A stretch of DNA of 64,000 nt from Epilithonimonas tenax DSM 16811 (GCF_000428485.1 NZ_AUAA01000007.1:1-64000), one strand, 5' to 3'; counted from the stretch's first letter, positions 1 to 8,234 are shown. Notes: generated from the sequence alone by a model not told the origin. Program-made: numbers and translations.

Positions 1-2
1 TC

Positions 3-275
3 AATTATGCGAATATAAAGCTGGATACACCCATGAGAAACAACCAAAAAAATTATCAAAAACAAAAATATATTTTCAGAAAATCGAGAAAAAGAATAGA
101 GACATTATTCTCTCAGCTTTGTGACCAATTTAAAATCAGAAACAACTACGCAAAATCATTTGAAGGTTTTAAAACAAGGATATTGAGCAAAATAACAGCA
201 TTAACTTTCATTCAATTTGTAAATGTTTTTGTATTTAATAGAAAAATGAATAATATTAAAATTGCATTAGTTTGA
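3..275 (+). CDS. IS982-type transposase, 3' part only (cut by window edge)
   Basis: The reading frame is open to the left edge, so the N-terminal part lies outside the window. The visible 90 residues look like the C-terminal end of an IS982-family DDE transposase: a basic stretch, then RKRIETLFSQLCDQF, whose Glu would be the last catalytic acid, then a hydrophobic helix near ITALTFIQFVNVFVFN. The ATG at 33 is internal, not a start. The frame ends at a TGA about 16 bases before a candidate element end. Whether the full element is intact cannot be judged. Family assignment is from remembered motif similarity; another DDE family is possible but less likely. Confidence 0.75.
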   Translation, partial: NYANIKLDTPMRNNQKNYQKQKYIFRKSRKRIETLFSQLCDQFKIRNNYAKSFEGFKTRILSKITALTFIQFVNVFVFNRKMNNIKIALV

Positions 276-291
276 TAATGCACTACGAGTT
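273..291. mobile_element. candidate right end of the IS982-type element
   Basis: The stretch TGATAATGCACTACGAGTT directly follows the transposase stop. IS982 elements carry short terminal inverted repeats just outside the transposase gene, so this is the expected place for the right end. The matching left repeat is outside the window, so the assignment is inference. Confidence 0.35.
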
Positions 292-319
292 AAAAGAGTA
301 AATTAAGCTTCTAAATATT

Positions 320-350
320 CAATCCTTTCAACTGCCAAAAGGATTTTTTG
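320..350 (+). terminator. rho-independent terminator
   Basis: An 8 bp stem (AATCCTTT / AAAGGATT) with a 9-base loop is followed by a run of T. It lies downstream of the transposase end and before the lipoprotein gene. It may have belonged to a gene that preceded the insertion site. Confidence 0.6.
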
Positions 351-402
351 TTTAAAATCACTAAAATATCCGCACCATTACAAAATAAAAATTTAAATTT
401 TG

Positions 403-410
403 TAGTTTTG
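403..410 (+). promoter_or_regulatory. possible -7 box for the beta-helix lipoprotein
   Basis: TAGTTTTG fits TAnnTTTG about 100 bases before the start at 512. No clear -33 TTG at the usual spacing was found, so the call is weak. Confidence 0.3.
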
Positions 411-511
411 AAGATTAAACAAGATTATGAAACACTTATATTAAGATCTCATCTAGACAGAGAAAACAATATGGTGTTCCTTCTGCCCTAAAAAAAATTA
501 AATAAGAACAA

Positions 512-1897
512 ATGAAACTAAAAATATTCCTTGGCATCGCATTCTGGTCACTTTTGCTTCTAGCAGGCTGTAACCGTGATGATATTTCTTTTGAATCGCC
601 AACGCAACTGTTGAGATTCTCTACTGATACCGTTTTTTGCGACACGGTTTACAACCAGATGCGTTCGGAAACTTATGCAGTAAAAGTCTTCAATAATGAA
701 GATAAAGATGTTTTGATTCCGAGAATTGCGTTGGAAGGCGGGACCGGTTCCCTTTACAGAATCAACGTGGATGGAAAAGTTGGGACGAGTTTTGAAAATG
801 TGGCTTTGAGAAGAAAAGACAGCCTTTACGTTTTTGTAGAAATTGCGCCAGTTGCTAACGCTCCGGAAGCGATTGCTGAAGACAAAGTGGTTTTCAACAC
901 ACCAGCTGGTGAGCAAAAAGTAACATTGTTCTCAGTAGTTCAGGATGCAGAATATTTCATTAAATCGGATTCAAATCCAAATATCATTTCTGAGAATACA
1001 ACTTGGACCAAGGAAAAAGTGAAAGTGATTTTCGGAGATTTGACCGTTGCCGAAGGAAAAACTTTGACAATGGAAAAAGGCACGAAAGTCTATTTCCGAA
1101 AAAACAGCGGAATGCATTTCGCGAAAAACTCTGTTCTTAACGTCGATGGAGCTTTAGGTGAAGAAGTCATTTTCAGAGGCGACAGGAGTGACACCAAATA
1201 TGACACGTTGCCAACCAACTGGAACGGCATCAAAATGGAAGAGGCCACGGTTCTTAATATGAATTATGCTCGGGTTTTTGGTGGAAATGTTGGTCTTCAA
1301 CTGAAAAAAAATACGGCAACTATCAATAATACAATCATCCACACTTTTCAAAATGCAGGAATCTACGGCATTGCTTCAAATCTTACGATGAATAATGTGG
1401 TAATGAATAATTGTGGTGAAGCCGACCTTGCAATTGCTGGAGGCGGAACTTATAACCTTAATTATTGTACAATTGCCAACTACTGGGACTTGAATCCATC
1501 GATGTCTGCTTTAGGAATTTATGCAACAAATCGATACGAAAACAACAATGAAATCTATACTGGTAATCCAACCCTCAATCTTAATAATTCGATTATGTAT
1601 GGCGATAACACTGATATGATTTCCTTCAAAAGCACAGAAGGCGGATTATTTACACGCCATATTAACAACTCATTATTGAAACAAAACGACAGAGCTGGAT
1701 TTAATTTAATTGGACAAAGTATTTTCAATGAAGACCCGAAATTCCAAAATTATTTTACCCAGAAAATGAATCTGAGCGTAAAAACAGGTTCACCTGCAAT
1801 AGGAAAAGGAAATGCCAGTTATAATGATATCACTAAAAAAGATATTGTAGGAAAATCTAGAAATTCTTCTCCAACATTAGGGGCATATCAATTTTAA
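512..1897 (+). CDS. lipoprotein with right-handed beta-helix repeats
   Basis: The first 20 residues form a lipoprotein signal ending in the lipobox LLAGC, with Cys20 as the expected acylation site, so the product should be anchored in the outer or inner membrane. Residues about 30-130 look like an immunoglobulin-type fold (the DTVYNQ and EIAP stretches). From about residue 180 to 430 there are repeated Asn-rich turns (for example NTTWT, NLNNSIM, NNSLL) typical of parallel beta-helix proteins. No enzymatic motif was recognised. The family is common in Flavobacteriia as a conserved protein of unknown role. It is followed 3 bases later by the MazG-like gene and may be cotranscribed with it. Confidence 0.8.
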   Translation: MKLKIFLGIAFWSLLLLAGCNRDDISFESPTQLLRFSTDTVFCDTVYNQMRSETYAVKVFNNEDKDVLIPRIALEGGTGSLYRINVDGKVGTSFENVALRRKDSLYVFVEIAPVANAPEAIAEDKVVFNTPAGEQKVTLFSVVQDAEYFIKSDSNPNIISENTTWTKEKVKVIFGDLTVAEGKTLTMEKGTKVYFRKNSGMHFAKNSVLNVDGALGEEVIFRGDRSDTKYDTLPTNWNGIKMEEATVLNMNYARVFGGNVGLQLKKNTATINNTIIHTFQNAGIYGIASNLTMNNVVMNNCGEADLAIAGGGTYNLNYCTIANYWDLNPSMSALGIYATNRYENNNEIYTGNPTLNLNNSIMYGDNTDMISFKSTEGGLFTRHINNSLLKQNDRAGFNLIGQSIFNEDPKFQNYFTQKMNLSVKTGSPAIGKGNASYNDITKKDIVGKSRNSSPTLGAYQF

Positions 1898-1900
1898 TCA

Positions 1901-2227
1901 ATGGAAATTACAACGCTCCAAAACCAAGTGGATGAGTGGATCAAAACCATTGGTGTCCGCTACTTCAATGAGTTGACCAATATGGCAATGCTGACAGAAG
2001 AAGTGGGCGAAGTGGCCAGAATCATCGCCAGAAGATACGGCGAACAATCAGAAAAAGAATCTGACAAATCCAAAGATTTGGGCGAAGAATTAGCAGACGT
2101 TCTCTTTGTCACACTCTGCTTGGCTAACCAAACAGGAACAAATCTGCAAGCCGCTTTCGATAAAAAAATGAAAGTGAAAACAGACAGGGACAAAGACAGA
2201 CATCAAAATAACGAGAAATTAAAATAA
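1901..2227 (+). CDS. MazG-like nucleotide pyrophosphohydrolase
   Basis: A small all-alpha protein of 108 residues with the metal-binding pattern of the MazG superfamily: EEVGE at 33-37 and EELAD at 62-66, giving ExxE...ExxD. Members hydrolyse NTPs or dNTPs to monophosphate and pyrophosphate, often as house-cleaning enzymes. It has one domain, as expected for the short Bacteroidota form, and a very polar C-terminal tail. It begins 3 bases after the beta-helix lipoprotein and precedes aroA by 83 bases. The exact substrate cannot be read from sequence. Confidence 0.85.
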   Translation: MEITTLQNQVDEWIKTIGVRYFNELTNMAMLTEEVGEVARIIARRYGEQSEKESDKSKDLGEELADVLFVTLCLANQTGTNLQAAFDKKMKVKTDRDKDRHQNNEKLK

Positions 2228-2310
2228 TTTGTAAACACGTATTAGCATAGAATGTAGTCACAAATTGACATCATTAATACTTTACTAAATCGTACATCAA
2301 TCACATAAGA

Positions 2311-3528
2311 ATGCTATTAAAAAAATCAGAATTAATCGATAATCAAAAAATCCAAATTACCGGTTCGAAAAGTATTTCGAACCGTCTTTTGATTGTAGGG
2401 AAACTGTTCGGGAACATTGATATGTTCAATCTTTCCAACTCTCAGGACACCACTTTGCTCAAAAAAGCTTTGGAATCCGATTCCGACATTGTGGACATCC
2501 ACCACGCGGGAACGGCGATGCGTTTCCTCACGTCTTATTATTCGATTTTTGAAGGTAGAAAAACAATTCTCACCGGTTCCGACCGAATGAAAAACCGTCC
2601 CATCAAACCTTTGGTAGATGCATTACATTCACTAGGTGCAGACATTACTTATCTTGAAAAGGAAGGTTTTCCACCGTTGCAGATCATTGGAAAGAAATTA
2701 GAGAAAAATACCGTTAAAATTTCCGCCAACGTTTCCAGTCAGTTTTTGACCTCATTACTATTAATAGGAGGAAAATTGGAAAACGGATTGACCTTGGAAT
2801 TGGAAGGCGACATCACGTCACGTCCTTACCTGGAAATGACTTTGAAAATCCTGGACGAAATCGGAATCAAATCCCATTTTGCCGAGAATAAGATCGAAAT
2901 CGTTACGCAAAACAACCAATACAGAACGGAACGTTATGAAGTGGAAAGTGATTGGTCTTCAGCTTCTTATTTCTATTCTTTGGCAGCAATCGGCAGGAAA
3001 AGCATCACTTTGAAAAGTTACCACACACTTTCTCTGCAAGGCGACAGTGTGATCAAAGCACTTTATTTGAAATATTTCGGAATCAACACGGTTTCGGATT
3101 ATGCAGAAAGTTCCATTTCACTTTTGCCAGAACCAGCTTTTCAATATCCGGAATTGATCACTTTGGATATGAACGATTGCCCAGACATTGCGCAAACGCT
3201 TTGTGTGACGGCAACAGCTTTGAAAATACCGTTCGAAATCACAGGACTTCACACTTTGAAGGTCAAAGAAACCGACCGATTGGTGGCGCTTCAAAATGAA
3301 TTATTGAAAATCGGAGCGAAAACGCATATCACGGTTGAGAAAATAGAATCTTCGGAATTCATAGAACCTGAGGAAAACATTTCTATCGCAACCTACAACG
3401 ACCACAGAATGGCGATGGCTTTTGCACCGTTTGCCTTAATCAAAGAATTAAATATCGAAAATGAGGACGTTGTGGAGAAATCTTATCTTGAGTTTTGGGA
3501 GGATTTTGCGAAGGTAACCGCGAGTTAA
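2311..3528 (+). CDS. aroA: 3-phosphoshikimate 1-carboxyvinyltransferase (EPSP synthase)
   Basis: Transfers the enolpyruvyl group of phosphoenolpyruvate to shikimate 3-phosphate, the sixth shikimate-pathway step. Expected residues are present: GSKSISNR at 18-25 (Lys20, Ser21, Arg25 for substrate), HAGTAMRF at 65-72, catalytic Asp292 in CPDIAQ, KETDR with Glu320, and YNDHRMAMA near 370. At 405 residues it is slightly shorter than the enterobacterial enzyme (about 427), as is usual in Flavobacteriia. The loop that reads NAGTAMRP in Escherichia coli reads HAGTAMRF here. No other shikimate gene is adjacent. An 82-base gap separates it from the Uma2 gene. Confidence 0.95.
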   Translation: MLLKKSELIDNQKIQITGSKSISNRLLIVGKLFGNIDMFNLSNSQDTTLLKKALESDSDIVDIHHAGTAMRFLTSYYSIFEGRKTILTGSDRMKNRPIKPLVDALHSLGADITYLEKEGFPPLQIIGKKLEKNTVKISANVSSQFLTSLLLIGGKLENGLTLELEGDITSRPYLEMTLKILDEIGIKSHFAENKIEIVTQNNQYRTERYEVESDWSSASYFYSLAAIGRKSITLKSYHTLSLQGDSVIKALYLKYFGINTVSDYAESSISLLPEPAFQYPELITLDMNDCPDIAQTLCVTATALKIPFEITGLHTLKVKETDRLVALQNELLKIGAKTHITVEKIESSEFIEPEENISIATYNDHRMAMAFAPFALIKELNIENEDVVEKSYLEFWEDFAKVTAS

Positions 3529-3567
3529 TTAAAAAGTTTGATAAAATCCTGAGCTTTAAAAAATATC

Positions 3568-3575
3568 TATCTTTG
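3568..3575 (+). promoter_or_regulatory. -7 box for the Uma2 gene
   Basis: TATCTTTG matches TAnnTTTG exactly and lies 34 bases before the start at 3610, giving a predicted leader of roughly 28-30 nt. Confidence 0.55.
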
Positions 3576-3609
3576 TTAGTAGTAAGTAGTTAATTCAAAA
3601 AACAGCGTT

Positions 3610-4188
3610 ATGGAAATCACAAATATCAATCAATTAGACCTTAACAAAACTTACACTTTTGCTGATTATCTTTTGTGGAGATTCAAAGAAAGGGTGGAAC
3701 TTATCAAAGGTAAAATTTTGAAAATGAGTCCTGCTCCAGCTCCGAATCATCAAAGAATTTCACAAAAAATAAATCAAAAATTATATCCATTTTTTGAAAA
3801 TACACCCTGTGAATTATTCTATGCACCTTTCGATGTTCGTTTACCTTATAAAACTGGGGAAATCCTGACCGTTGTTCAACCAGATTTGTGTGTAATTTGT
3901 GACCAAAATAAGATTGATGACAAAGGCTGTCTTGGCGCACCAGATTTGGTGGTTGAGATTCTTTCTCCCGGAAATTCTAAAAAAGAAATGAATTTGAAAT
4001 TCAGTTTATACGAAGAATCGGGCGTTTCAGAATATTGGGTAGTAGATACTAGCGAGAAATTTATTTTGATTTACAGTTTGGAAAACGGCGAATACATTAG
4101 TAGAAAACCTATTGCAGATGGCGAATTGTTGCAATCCATCAATTTTCCGGATTTGAAATTTTCTACAGAAGGTTTGTTTGAGTTTTAA
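3610..4188 (+). CDS. Uma2 (DUF820) family PD-(D/E)XK nuclease-like protein
   Basis: The 192-residue protein has the Uma2 layout: an N-terminal helix with RVELIKGKI (Glu30), VVQPDLCVI with Asp92, and GAPDLVVEILSPGN with Asp112 and Glu116, matching the PD-(D/E)XK nuclease core. Uma2 proteins are abundant in cyanobacteria and scattered in Bacteroidota; their biological role is largely unknown, and a restriction-type or mobile-element-linked function is only inferred. The catalytic acids are intact. The stop codon shares bases with the next start (TAATG), so the next gene is probably cotranscribed. Confidence 0.85.
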   Translation: MEITNINQLDLNKTYTFADYLLWRFKERVELIKGKILKMSPAPAPNHQRISQKINQKLYPFFENTPCELFYAPFDVRLPYKTGEILTVVQPDLCVICDQNKIDDKGCLGAPDLVVEILSPGNSKKEMNLKFSLYEESGVSEYWVVDTSEKFILIYSLENGEYISRKPIADGELLQSINFPDLKFSTEGLFEF

Positions 4189-4625
4189 TGAGAAACATAT
4201 TAATTTCTATTTCTTTAATCGTTTTAATAATTTTATTAGCCTTTATATTCTTTAAAAAAGACTACCAAGTTATTAATGCCAAATTTAACAGCGGAAACAA
4301 TAATTTTTATCCTCCAGATTGTTATATCAAATTTGAAAATAAAAATTTCCTAACAACTAATCGATGGATTTATAAATGGAATATTCTAATTAAACGAATA
4401 GTTCCAGCAAGCGAAAGTATTCTTGTTTATAGGTTTAACATTTTTGAGAATCATTATTCTCTTGATGAAAAAGGATTTACATTTTTAAAATTACTTGAAA
4501 TAAAAGATTCTGTAGAATATAATGGTAATGCATATAAAATTGACTTTAGAAAAGGAGATTCATTATTCTCAAAAATTAATGACAATGAAATCATTATTTT
4601 TATAAATTCCAAAAATTTAGATTAA
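4188..4625 (+). CDS. unknown small membrane-anchored protein
   Basis: I do not recognise this protein. Residues about 3-22 form one hydrophobic helix followed by two Lys, so it is probably held in the inner membrane with a 120-residue outward domain rich in Asn, Lys and aromatic residues. No Cys lipobox or catalytic motif is visible. The start overlaps the stop of the Uma2 gene, which suggests coupled translation. By eye its base composition is more AT-rich than the aroA and SDR genes on either side, so Uma2 and this gene may be a late acquisition; this is inference. Confidence 0.55.
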   Translation: MRNILISISLIVLIILLAFIFFKKDYQVINAKFNSGNNNFYPPDCYIKFENKNFLTTNRWIYKWNILIKRIVPASESILVYRFNIFENHYSLDEKGFTFLKLLEIKDSVEYNGNAYKIDFRKGDSLFSKINDNEIIIFINSKNLD

Positions 4626-4660
4626 TCAGGGATTTTGTTGAAATGCTATATCAATTTTAA

Positions 4661-5332
4661 ATGAAAAACTTTCTTTCCTTTTTCGCAATAATCTTTTTCT
4701 CAATTCTACAATCTCAGGAATTGAAAGATTTCACAATCCCAAAAAGTTATGAGAAAATTTTGGAAACAAAAGGCGATTTGGACAAAGATGGAAGGGACGA
4801 AACTGTCATAGTTTTCAATACAGGTAAAAGGGCTGACTCCGAATCTCCTGGACTCGTAAGAAAGTTATATATTCTAAAAAACATCAATGGCAAATTGAAA
4901 ATCTGGAAGGAAAATTCTGCTTTGATTTTTGATAGCAAACTAGGTTTTTATCCAGCAGATAATGAATTGGAATTGACCATCAAGAATAATTGTTTGGTGA
5001 TCTTTCAATCCTATTTTTCAAATTCTCGACACACAGTGACTTCAAAAAATACTTATCGATTTCAAAACGGTGATTTTTATTTGATTGGTGCGTTGGTAAA
5101 ATTTGATGATACTTGCGAATTTAATTTCTCAGATGAAATCAATTTTTCAACCGGAAAAGTCATTGTAAGAGAAGAATATTCGGATTGTGATGATGGAAGT
5201 GATAGAAAAGTACCAGAAAATTATTATAAAGAATTCACACACAAACTTCCCAAATTGCTAAAAATGAGTGATTACAAAATGGGAAAGAACGAAATCAAAA
5301 TTCCTAATTCAAAAAAATCTTTTAATTTCTAA
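4661..5332 (+). CDS. unknown exported protein with one Asp-rich calcium-type loop
   Basis: A signal peptide covers about residues 1-18 (hydrophobic core then SQE). The mature part has an Asp-rich motif near 38-46, DLDKDGRDE, which resembles the DxDxDG loop of FG-GAP or EF-hand-like proteins, followed by beta-rich sequence. Bacteroidota have many short secreted proteins of this kind with no known role. No sorting domain or lipobox is present, so it is predicted periplasmic. It lies 35 bases after the preceding unknown gene and abuts the SDR gene with no gap (TAA then ATG). Confidence 0.6.
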   Translation: MKNFLSFFAIIFFSILQSQELKDFTIPKSYEKILETKGDLDKDGRDETVIVFNTGKRADSESPGLVRKLYILKNINGKLKIWKENSALIFDSKLGFYPADNELELTIKNNCLVIFQSYFSNSRHTVTSKNTYRFQNGDFYLIGALVKFDDTCEFNFSDEINFSTGKVIVREEYSDCDDGSDRKVPENYYKEFTHKLPKLLKMSDYKMGKNEIKIPNSKKSFNF

Positions 5333-6127
5333 ATGTCAAAAACCATCATCATCACAGGCACTTCATCCGGAATCGGATTTGCGCTGGCAGAATATTTCGG
5401 TAAGAAAGGGAACAAAGTTTACGGACTCAGCAGGAAATCTGTGAGTTCGGATTATTTCGTTTCGATTCCGACAGACATTACCGAAAAAGACCAAATCGAC
5501 AACGCCATTTCTGAAATCCTAAAAACGGAAACGAGAATTGACGTTCTGATTAACAACGCCGGAATGGGAATGGTTGGCTCGGTCGAAGATTCTACGAAAG
5601 AAGATATTACGAAATTATTCAATCTCAATTTGATTGGCTCTGTCCAAATGATGACGGCAGTTTTACCAAAAATGCGTAAACAGAAATCAGGGAAAATCAT
5701 CAATGTTTCCAGCATAGGTTCGGAAATGGGATTGCCTTTCCGAGGTTTTTATTCCGCATCAAAATCTGCTTTGGATAAAATAACCGAAGCAATGCGATAC
5801 GAGGTTTACCCTTGGAATATCCACGCTTGCTCGCTTCATTTGGGTGATATCAAAACGAATATTGCGGAAAACCGCATCAAAACAAAAGTGTCTGAACCCT
5901 ATAAAAACGTGTTCGATAAAGTCTATGCATTGATGAATTCCCACGTTGACGACGGCACCGAACCTTTGGATGTTGCGATTTACATCGATGGACTTTTAGG
6001 AAAATCAAAATGGAAAGCGCATTATTATTTTGGGAAATTCGGTCAGAAGATTGGCGTTCCGCTCAAATGGCTTCTTCCGCAGAACACTTATGAGAATCTG
6101 ATGAAGAAATACAATAAAATGGATTGA
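5333..6127 (+). CDS. SDR family NAD(P)-dependent oxidoreductase
   Basis: A classical short-chain dehydrogenase/reductase of 264 residues. The nucleotide-binding motif TGTSSGIG is at 9-16, NNAG at 74-77, and the catalytic set is Ser127 (INVSS), Tyr140 and Lys144 (YSASK). The C-terminal part contains PLKWLLPQ, typical of SDRs that act on lipid-like or bulky alcohols, but substrate cannot be assigned. It starts immediately after the stop of the previous exported protein, so the pair may be translationally coupled. Cytoplasmic; no signal peptide. Confidence 0.9.
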   Translation: MSKTIIITGTSSGIGFALAEYFGKKGNKVYGLSRKSVSSDYFVSIPTDITEKDQIDNAISEILKTETRIDVLINNAGMGMVGSVEDSTKEDITKLFNLNLIGSVQMMTAVLPKMRKQKSGKIINVSSIGSEMGLPFRGFYSASKSALDKITEAMRYEVYPWNIHACSLHLGDIKTNIAENRIKTKVSEPYKNVFDKVYALMNSHVDDGTEPLDVAIYIDGLLGKSKWKAHYYFGKFGQKIGVPLKWLLPQNTYENLMKKYNKMD

Positions 6128-6140
6128 TTTTCTGTTTAAC

Positions 6141-6228
6141 CACAAAGACACCGAATTTTTTCAAAAAGTTCACGATGAACTAAAAACAGTGTCCTTTGTG
6201 AAAATCGTTGTGAACCTTGTGCTTAAAA
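6141..6228. repeat. CACAAAG-type intergenic palindromic repeat
   Basis: Left arm CACAAAGACAC near 6143 pairs with GTGTCCTTTGTG at 6189-6200 (one extra base), and GTTCACGATGAAC in the middle is itself near-palindromic, followed by GTTGTGAACCTTGTG. Words of this type (CACAAAG/CTTTGTG) form dispersed intergenic palindromes in many Bacteroidota. The right arm overlaps the annotated start of the BamA-like gene. Confidence 0.6.
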
Positions 6229-7835
6229 TTAACTATTTATTTATCTGTGTTTTTTCTTTCTTCTGTGTTTTCTCCAACGCGCAGAAAAAAGAATATTGGC
6301 TTATCGACAAAGAAACCAACGGAAAAAAAATAGTTTCCGACTCCGCAAAAGCAGTTAAGTTTTTGGACTCCTTGACGGAGAATTCCTACTTTTTCACAGA
6401 ACTGAAAGATGTCAAAAAAATAGAAAACCGGACTGAGATCTATTACGACAAAGGCCCAAATTTCAACAGAGCCCGTGTCACATTCTCAGATTCGCTGGTC
6501 TCAGATTTAAAACTTCAAAAGAACGACCTCTACACCAAAAATCTTGATTCTCTCAAGAAAAACATCAATCAAAAATACCGGAACAAGGGTTTTGCCTTCA
6601 ACCGTGTGAAAACCAAATTCCAGAAAATGGAAAACGGAATTCCGGCGGTGAAGATCTCGGTTGTCACATCTTCTCAAAGGAAAATCGACGCCATCGTTTA
6701 CAAAGGCTACACGCGCTTACCGAAACAATTCGTTAAAGCACTCAACAAAGAGTATCTCGGGAAAAACTACGATGATAAAAACTTGGTTACGATGAACCAG
6801 ACTTTGCAGAATCACCAGTTTATCACTTTGGAAAAACCGCCTCAGACGCTATTCACCCAGGATTCTACCCAGGTTTTTCTATTTATGCAAAAAAAGAAAA
6901 CCAACACTTTTGACGGCATGATAGGCTTTGGAAACGACAAATCCGAGAAATTCACCGTCAACGGAACGCTCAATGTCCAGCTCAAAAATATGTTCAACAG
7001 TTTTGAAAGCATCGGCGTTTACTGGCAAAGAAATCCAGACAAAGGCCAGACTTTCGATATGCAAACCGATATTCCATACACGTTTGGTAGCAATGTTGGC
7101 TTGAATGTCAACGTTAATATCTTCCGCCAGGATTCTACATTTGCAAATGTTAAATTGCTGCCAGCTATTTATTACCATCTTTCTCCGCGCCAAAAACTGG
7201 GTCTCAAAGGCACTTTCGAGTCGTCCGCGATTTTGGATTCGCTCTACACAGGCGGTCGCGATTACAGCAAAAAAGGGATTGGACTTTGGTATCAATATCA
7301 GGAAGGAAGTGACATCCCTCTGTTTATTAATAAAAGTAACATTAGAATAGAAGCAGATTTTCTGAAAACCAAGTACGATGCCACTCAGGAACAATATGAT
7401 CAGATCCGGTACTTCCTATTTGCAGAACACAACTTCAACCTCTCCGGAAATCATTTCCTCAACATCAAAGCAGAATCTGCGCTGCTTAGCGCCAAGAATG
7501 ACTTATCCTCCAACGAACTTTTTAGGTTTGGCGGCTGGAACTCGATGAGGGGCTTTAATGAGCAGAGTCTCATCAGCGATTTCTATGCATTTGCCGGCGC
7601 AGAATACCGGTATCTCGTCAACGACCAAGCCTTTTTCGACCTCTTTGCGCAATACGGCCAAATGTCTAACAAAGCCCTTGGAATTTCCCCGAAACTTTAC
7701 AGTTTAGGTTTGGGTTTTAACTTTTTCCTTCCCATTGGTTTGATGAGTTTCCAGATTTCGAACGGAAACCAATTTGGCAATCCATTCAAATTCAACGAGA
7801 TAAAAATCCACTGGGGAATCTTGAGCCGGTTTTGA
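6189..7835 (+). CDS. BamA/TamA family outer-membrane protein
   Basis: A 548-residue protein with an N-terminal hydrophobic export signal ending near SNAQ, a POTRA-like region (about 35-230) and a C-terminal 16-strand Omp85-type barrel ending in Phe (GILSRF), as expected for BAM-inserted proteins. The barrel carries FRFGGWNSMRGF, close to the surface-antigen motif. Members assemble or move proteins or lipids across the outer membrane. The start is uncertain: GTG at 6189 lies inside a palindromic repeat, and the GTG at 6219 gives a more usual signal peptide. No ATG is available upstream. It is a second Omp85 protein, not the main BamA, because it is short. Confidence 0.8.
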   Translation: MSFVKIVVNLVLKINYLFICVFSFFCVFSNAQKKEYWLIDKETNGKKIVSDSAKAVKFLDSLTENSYFFTELKDVKKIENRTEIYYDKGPNFNRARVTFSDSLVSDLKLQKNDLYTKNLDSLKKNINQKYRNKGFAFNRVKTKFQKMENGIPAVKISVVTSSQRKIDAIVYKGYTRLPKQFVKALNKEYLGKNYDDKNLVTMNQTLQNHQFITLEKPPQTLFTQDSTQVFLFMQKKKTNTFDGMIGFGNDKSEKFTVNGTLNVQLKNMFNSFESIGVYWQRNPDKGQTFDMQTDIPYTFGSNVGLNVNVNIFRQDSTFANVKLLPAIYYHLSPRQKLGLKGTFESSAILDSLYTGGRDYSKKGIGLWYQYQEGSDIPLFINKSNIRIEADFLKTKYDATQEQYDQIRYFLFAEHNFNLSGNHFLNIKAESALLSAKNDLSSNELFRFGGWNSMRGFNEQSLISDFYAFAGAEYRYLVNDQAFFDLFAQYGQMSNKALGISPKLYSLGLGFNFFLPIGLMSFQISNGNQFGNPFKFNEIKIHWGILSRF

Positions 7836-7840
7836 TAAAA

Positions 7841-7876
7841 TGATAGTTGATAAAAAATCATTCATCACTTATCATT
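7841..7876. repeat. short AT-rich TGATAA palindrome
   Basis: AATGATAGTTGAT and ATCACTTATCATT form an imperfect inverted repeat (11 of 13 positions) just after the BamA-like stop. It may work as a terminator-like hairpin, but there is no T run after it. Confidence 0.4.
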
Positions 7877-7885
7877 CATAAATAT

Positions 7886-7993
7886 TTGGAGCTGGGAACC
7901 TGCTTTCCGTTGCAATTCCTCGCGCCTTGCTTTTCCCAACGCTTGCTGTGGGATTTACACTGCAATCAGGGCTATGGGTTTTGTCAACCAATC
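7886..7993 (+). repeat. foldback element family A, copy A1
   Basis: This stretch, from GGAGCTGGGAACCTGC to CAGGGCTATGGGTTTTGTC, matches the reverse complement of 20649-20762 over about 110 bp with roughly four of five bases identical by eye. Shared words include CCTCGCGCC, CTTTTCCCAACGC and TGCTGTGGG. It lies about 50 bases after the BamA-like gene. An open frame passes through it but is not a gene; the frame is produced by the repeat. Confidence 0.75.
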
Positions 7994-8045
7994 AGATTTT
8001 GCAAAAGTTTCGACAATCAGTTCTTTATTCATTTCAAATTCGAAT

Positions 8046-8118
8046 TAACAGGTCGCTCCTACGGAGCTTTCCTTATGATATTCAAGATAATTCTACTAGC
8101 AGGTGGTCGCTCTGTGAC
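8046..8118. repeat. paired GGTCGCTCCTACGGAGC repeat (family C)
   Basis: AACAGGTCGCTCCTACGGAGC at 8046-8066 contains a perfect small hairpin (GCTCC-TAC-GGAGC), and a degraded second copy, AGCAGGTGGTCGCTCTGTGAC, follows at 8098-8118. The first word is one I recall as a common dispersed intergenic repeat in Flavobacteriia. With the TGATAA palindrome and copy A1 it makes the 399-base gap before guaB almost entirely repeat-derived. Confidence 0.6.
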
Positions 8119-8212
8119 TTTAATTCTAAACTCTGATTCGTCTGTTAAACTTTTGGTATATTAACTTTAGTTCAAATAAAGACAAGCATTTTCAAATTCG
8201 ATAAAAATAGCT

Positions 8213-8220
8213 TAATTTTG
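8213..8220 (+). promoter_or_regulatory. -7 box of guaB
   Basis: TAATTTTG matches TAnnTTTG and ends 14 bases before the guaB ATG at 8235, predicting a leader of about 8-10 nt. Confidence 0.6.
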
Positions 8221-8234
8221 CACAGAAAGTAAAG

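Noticed and set aside
7847-8164. 105-residue frame after the BamA-like gene
   Set aside because: It runs through the TGATAA palindrome, foldback copy A1 and the GGTCGCTCC repeat, with no coherent protein pattern; a related frame appears in copy A2 on the other strand.
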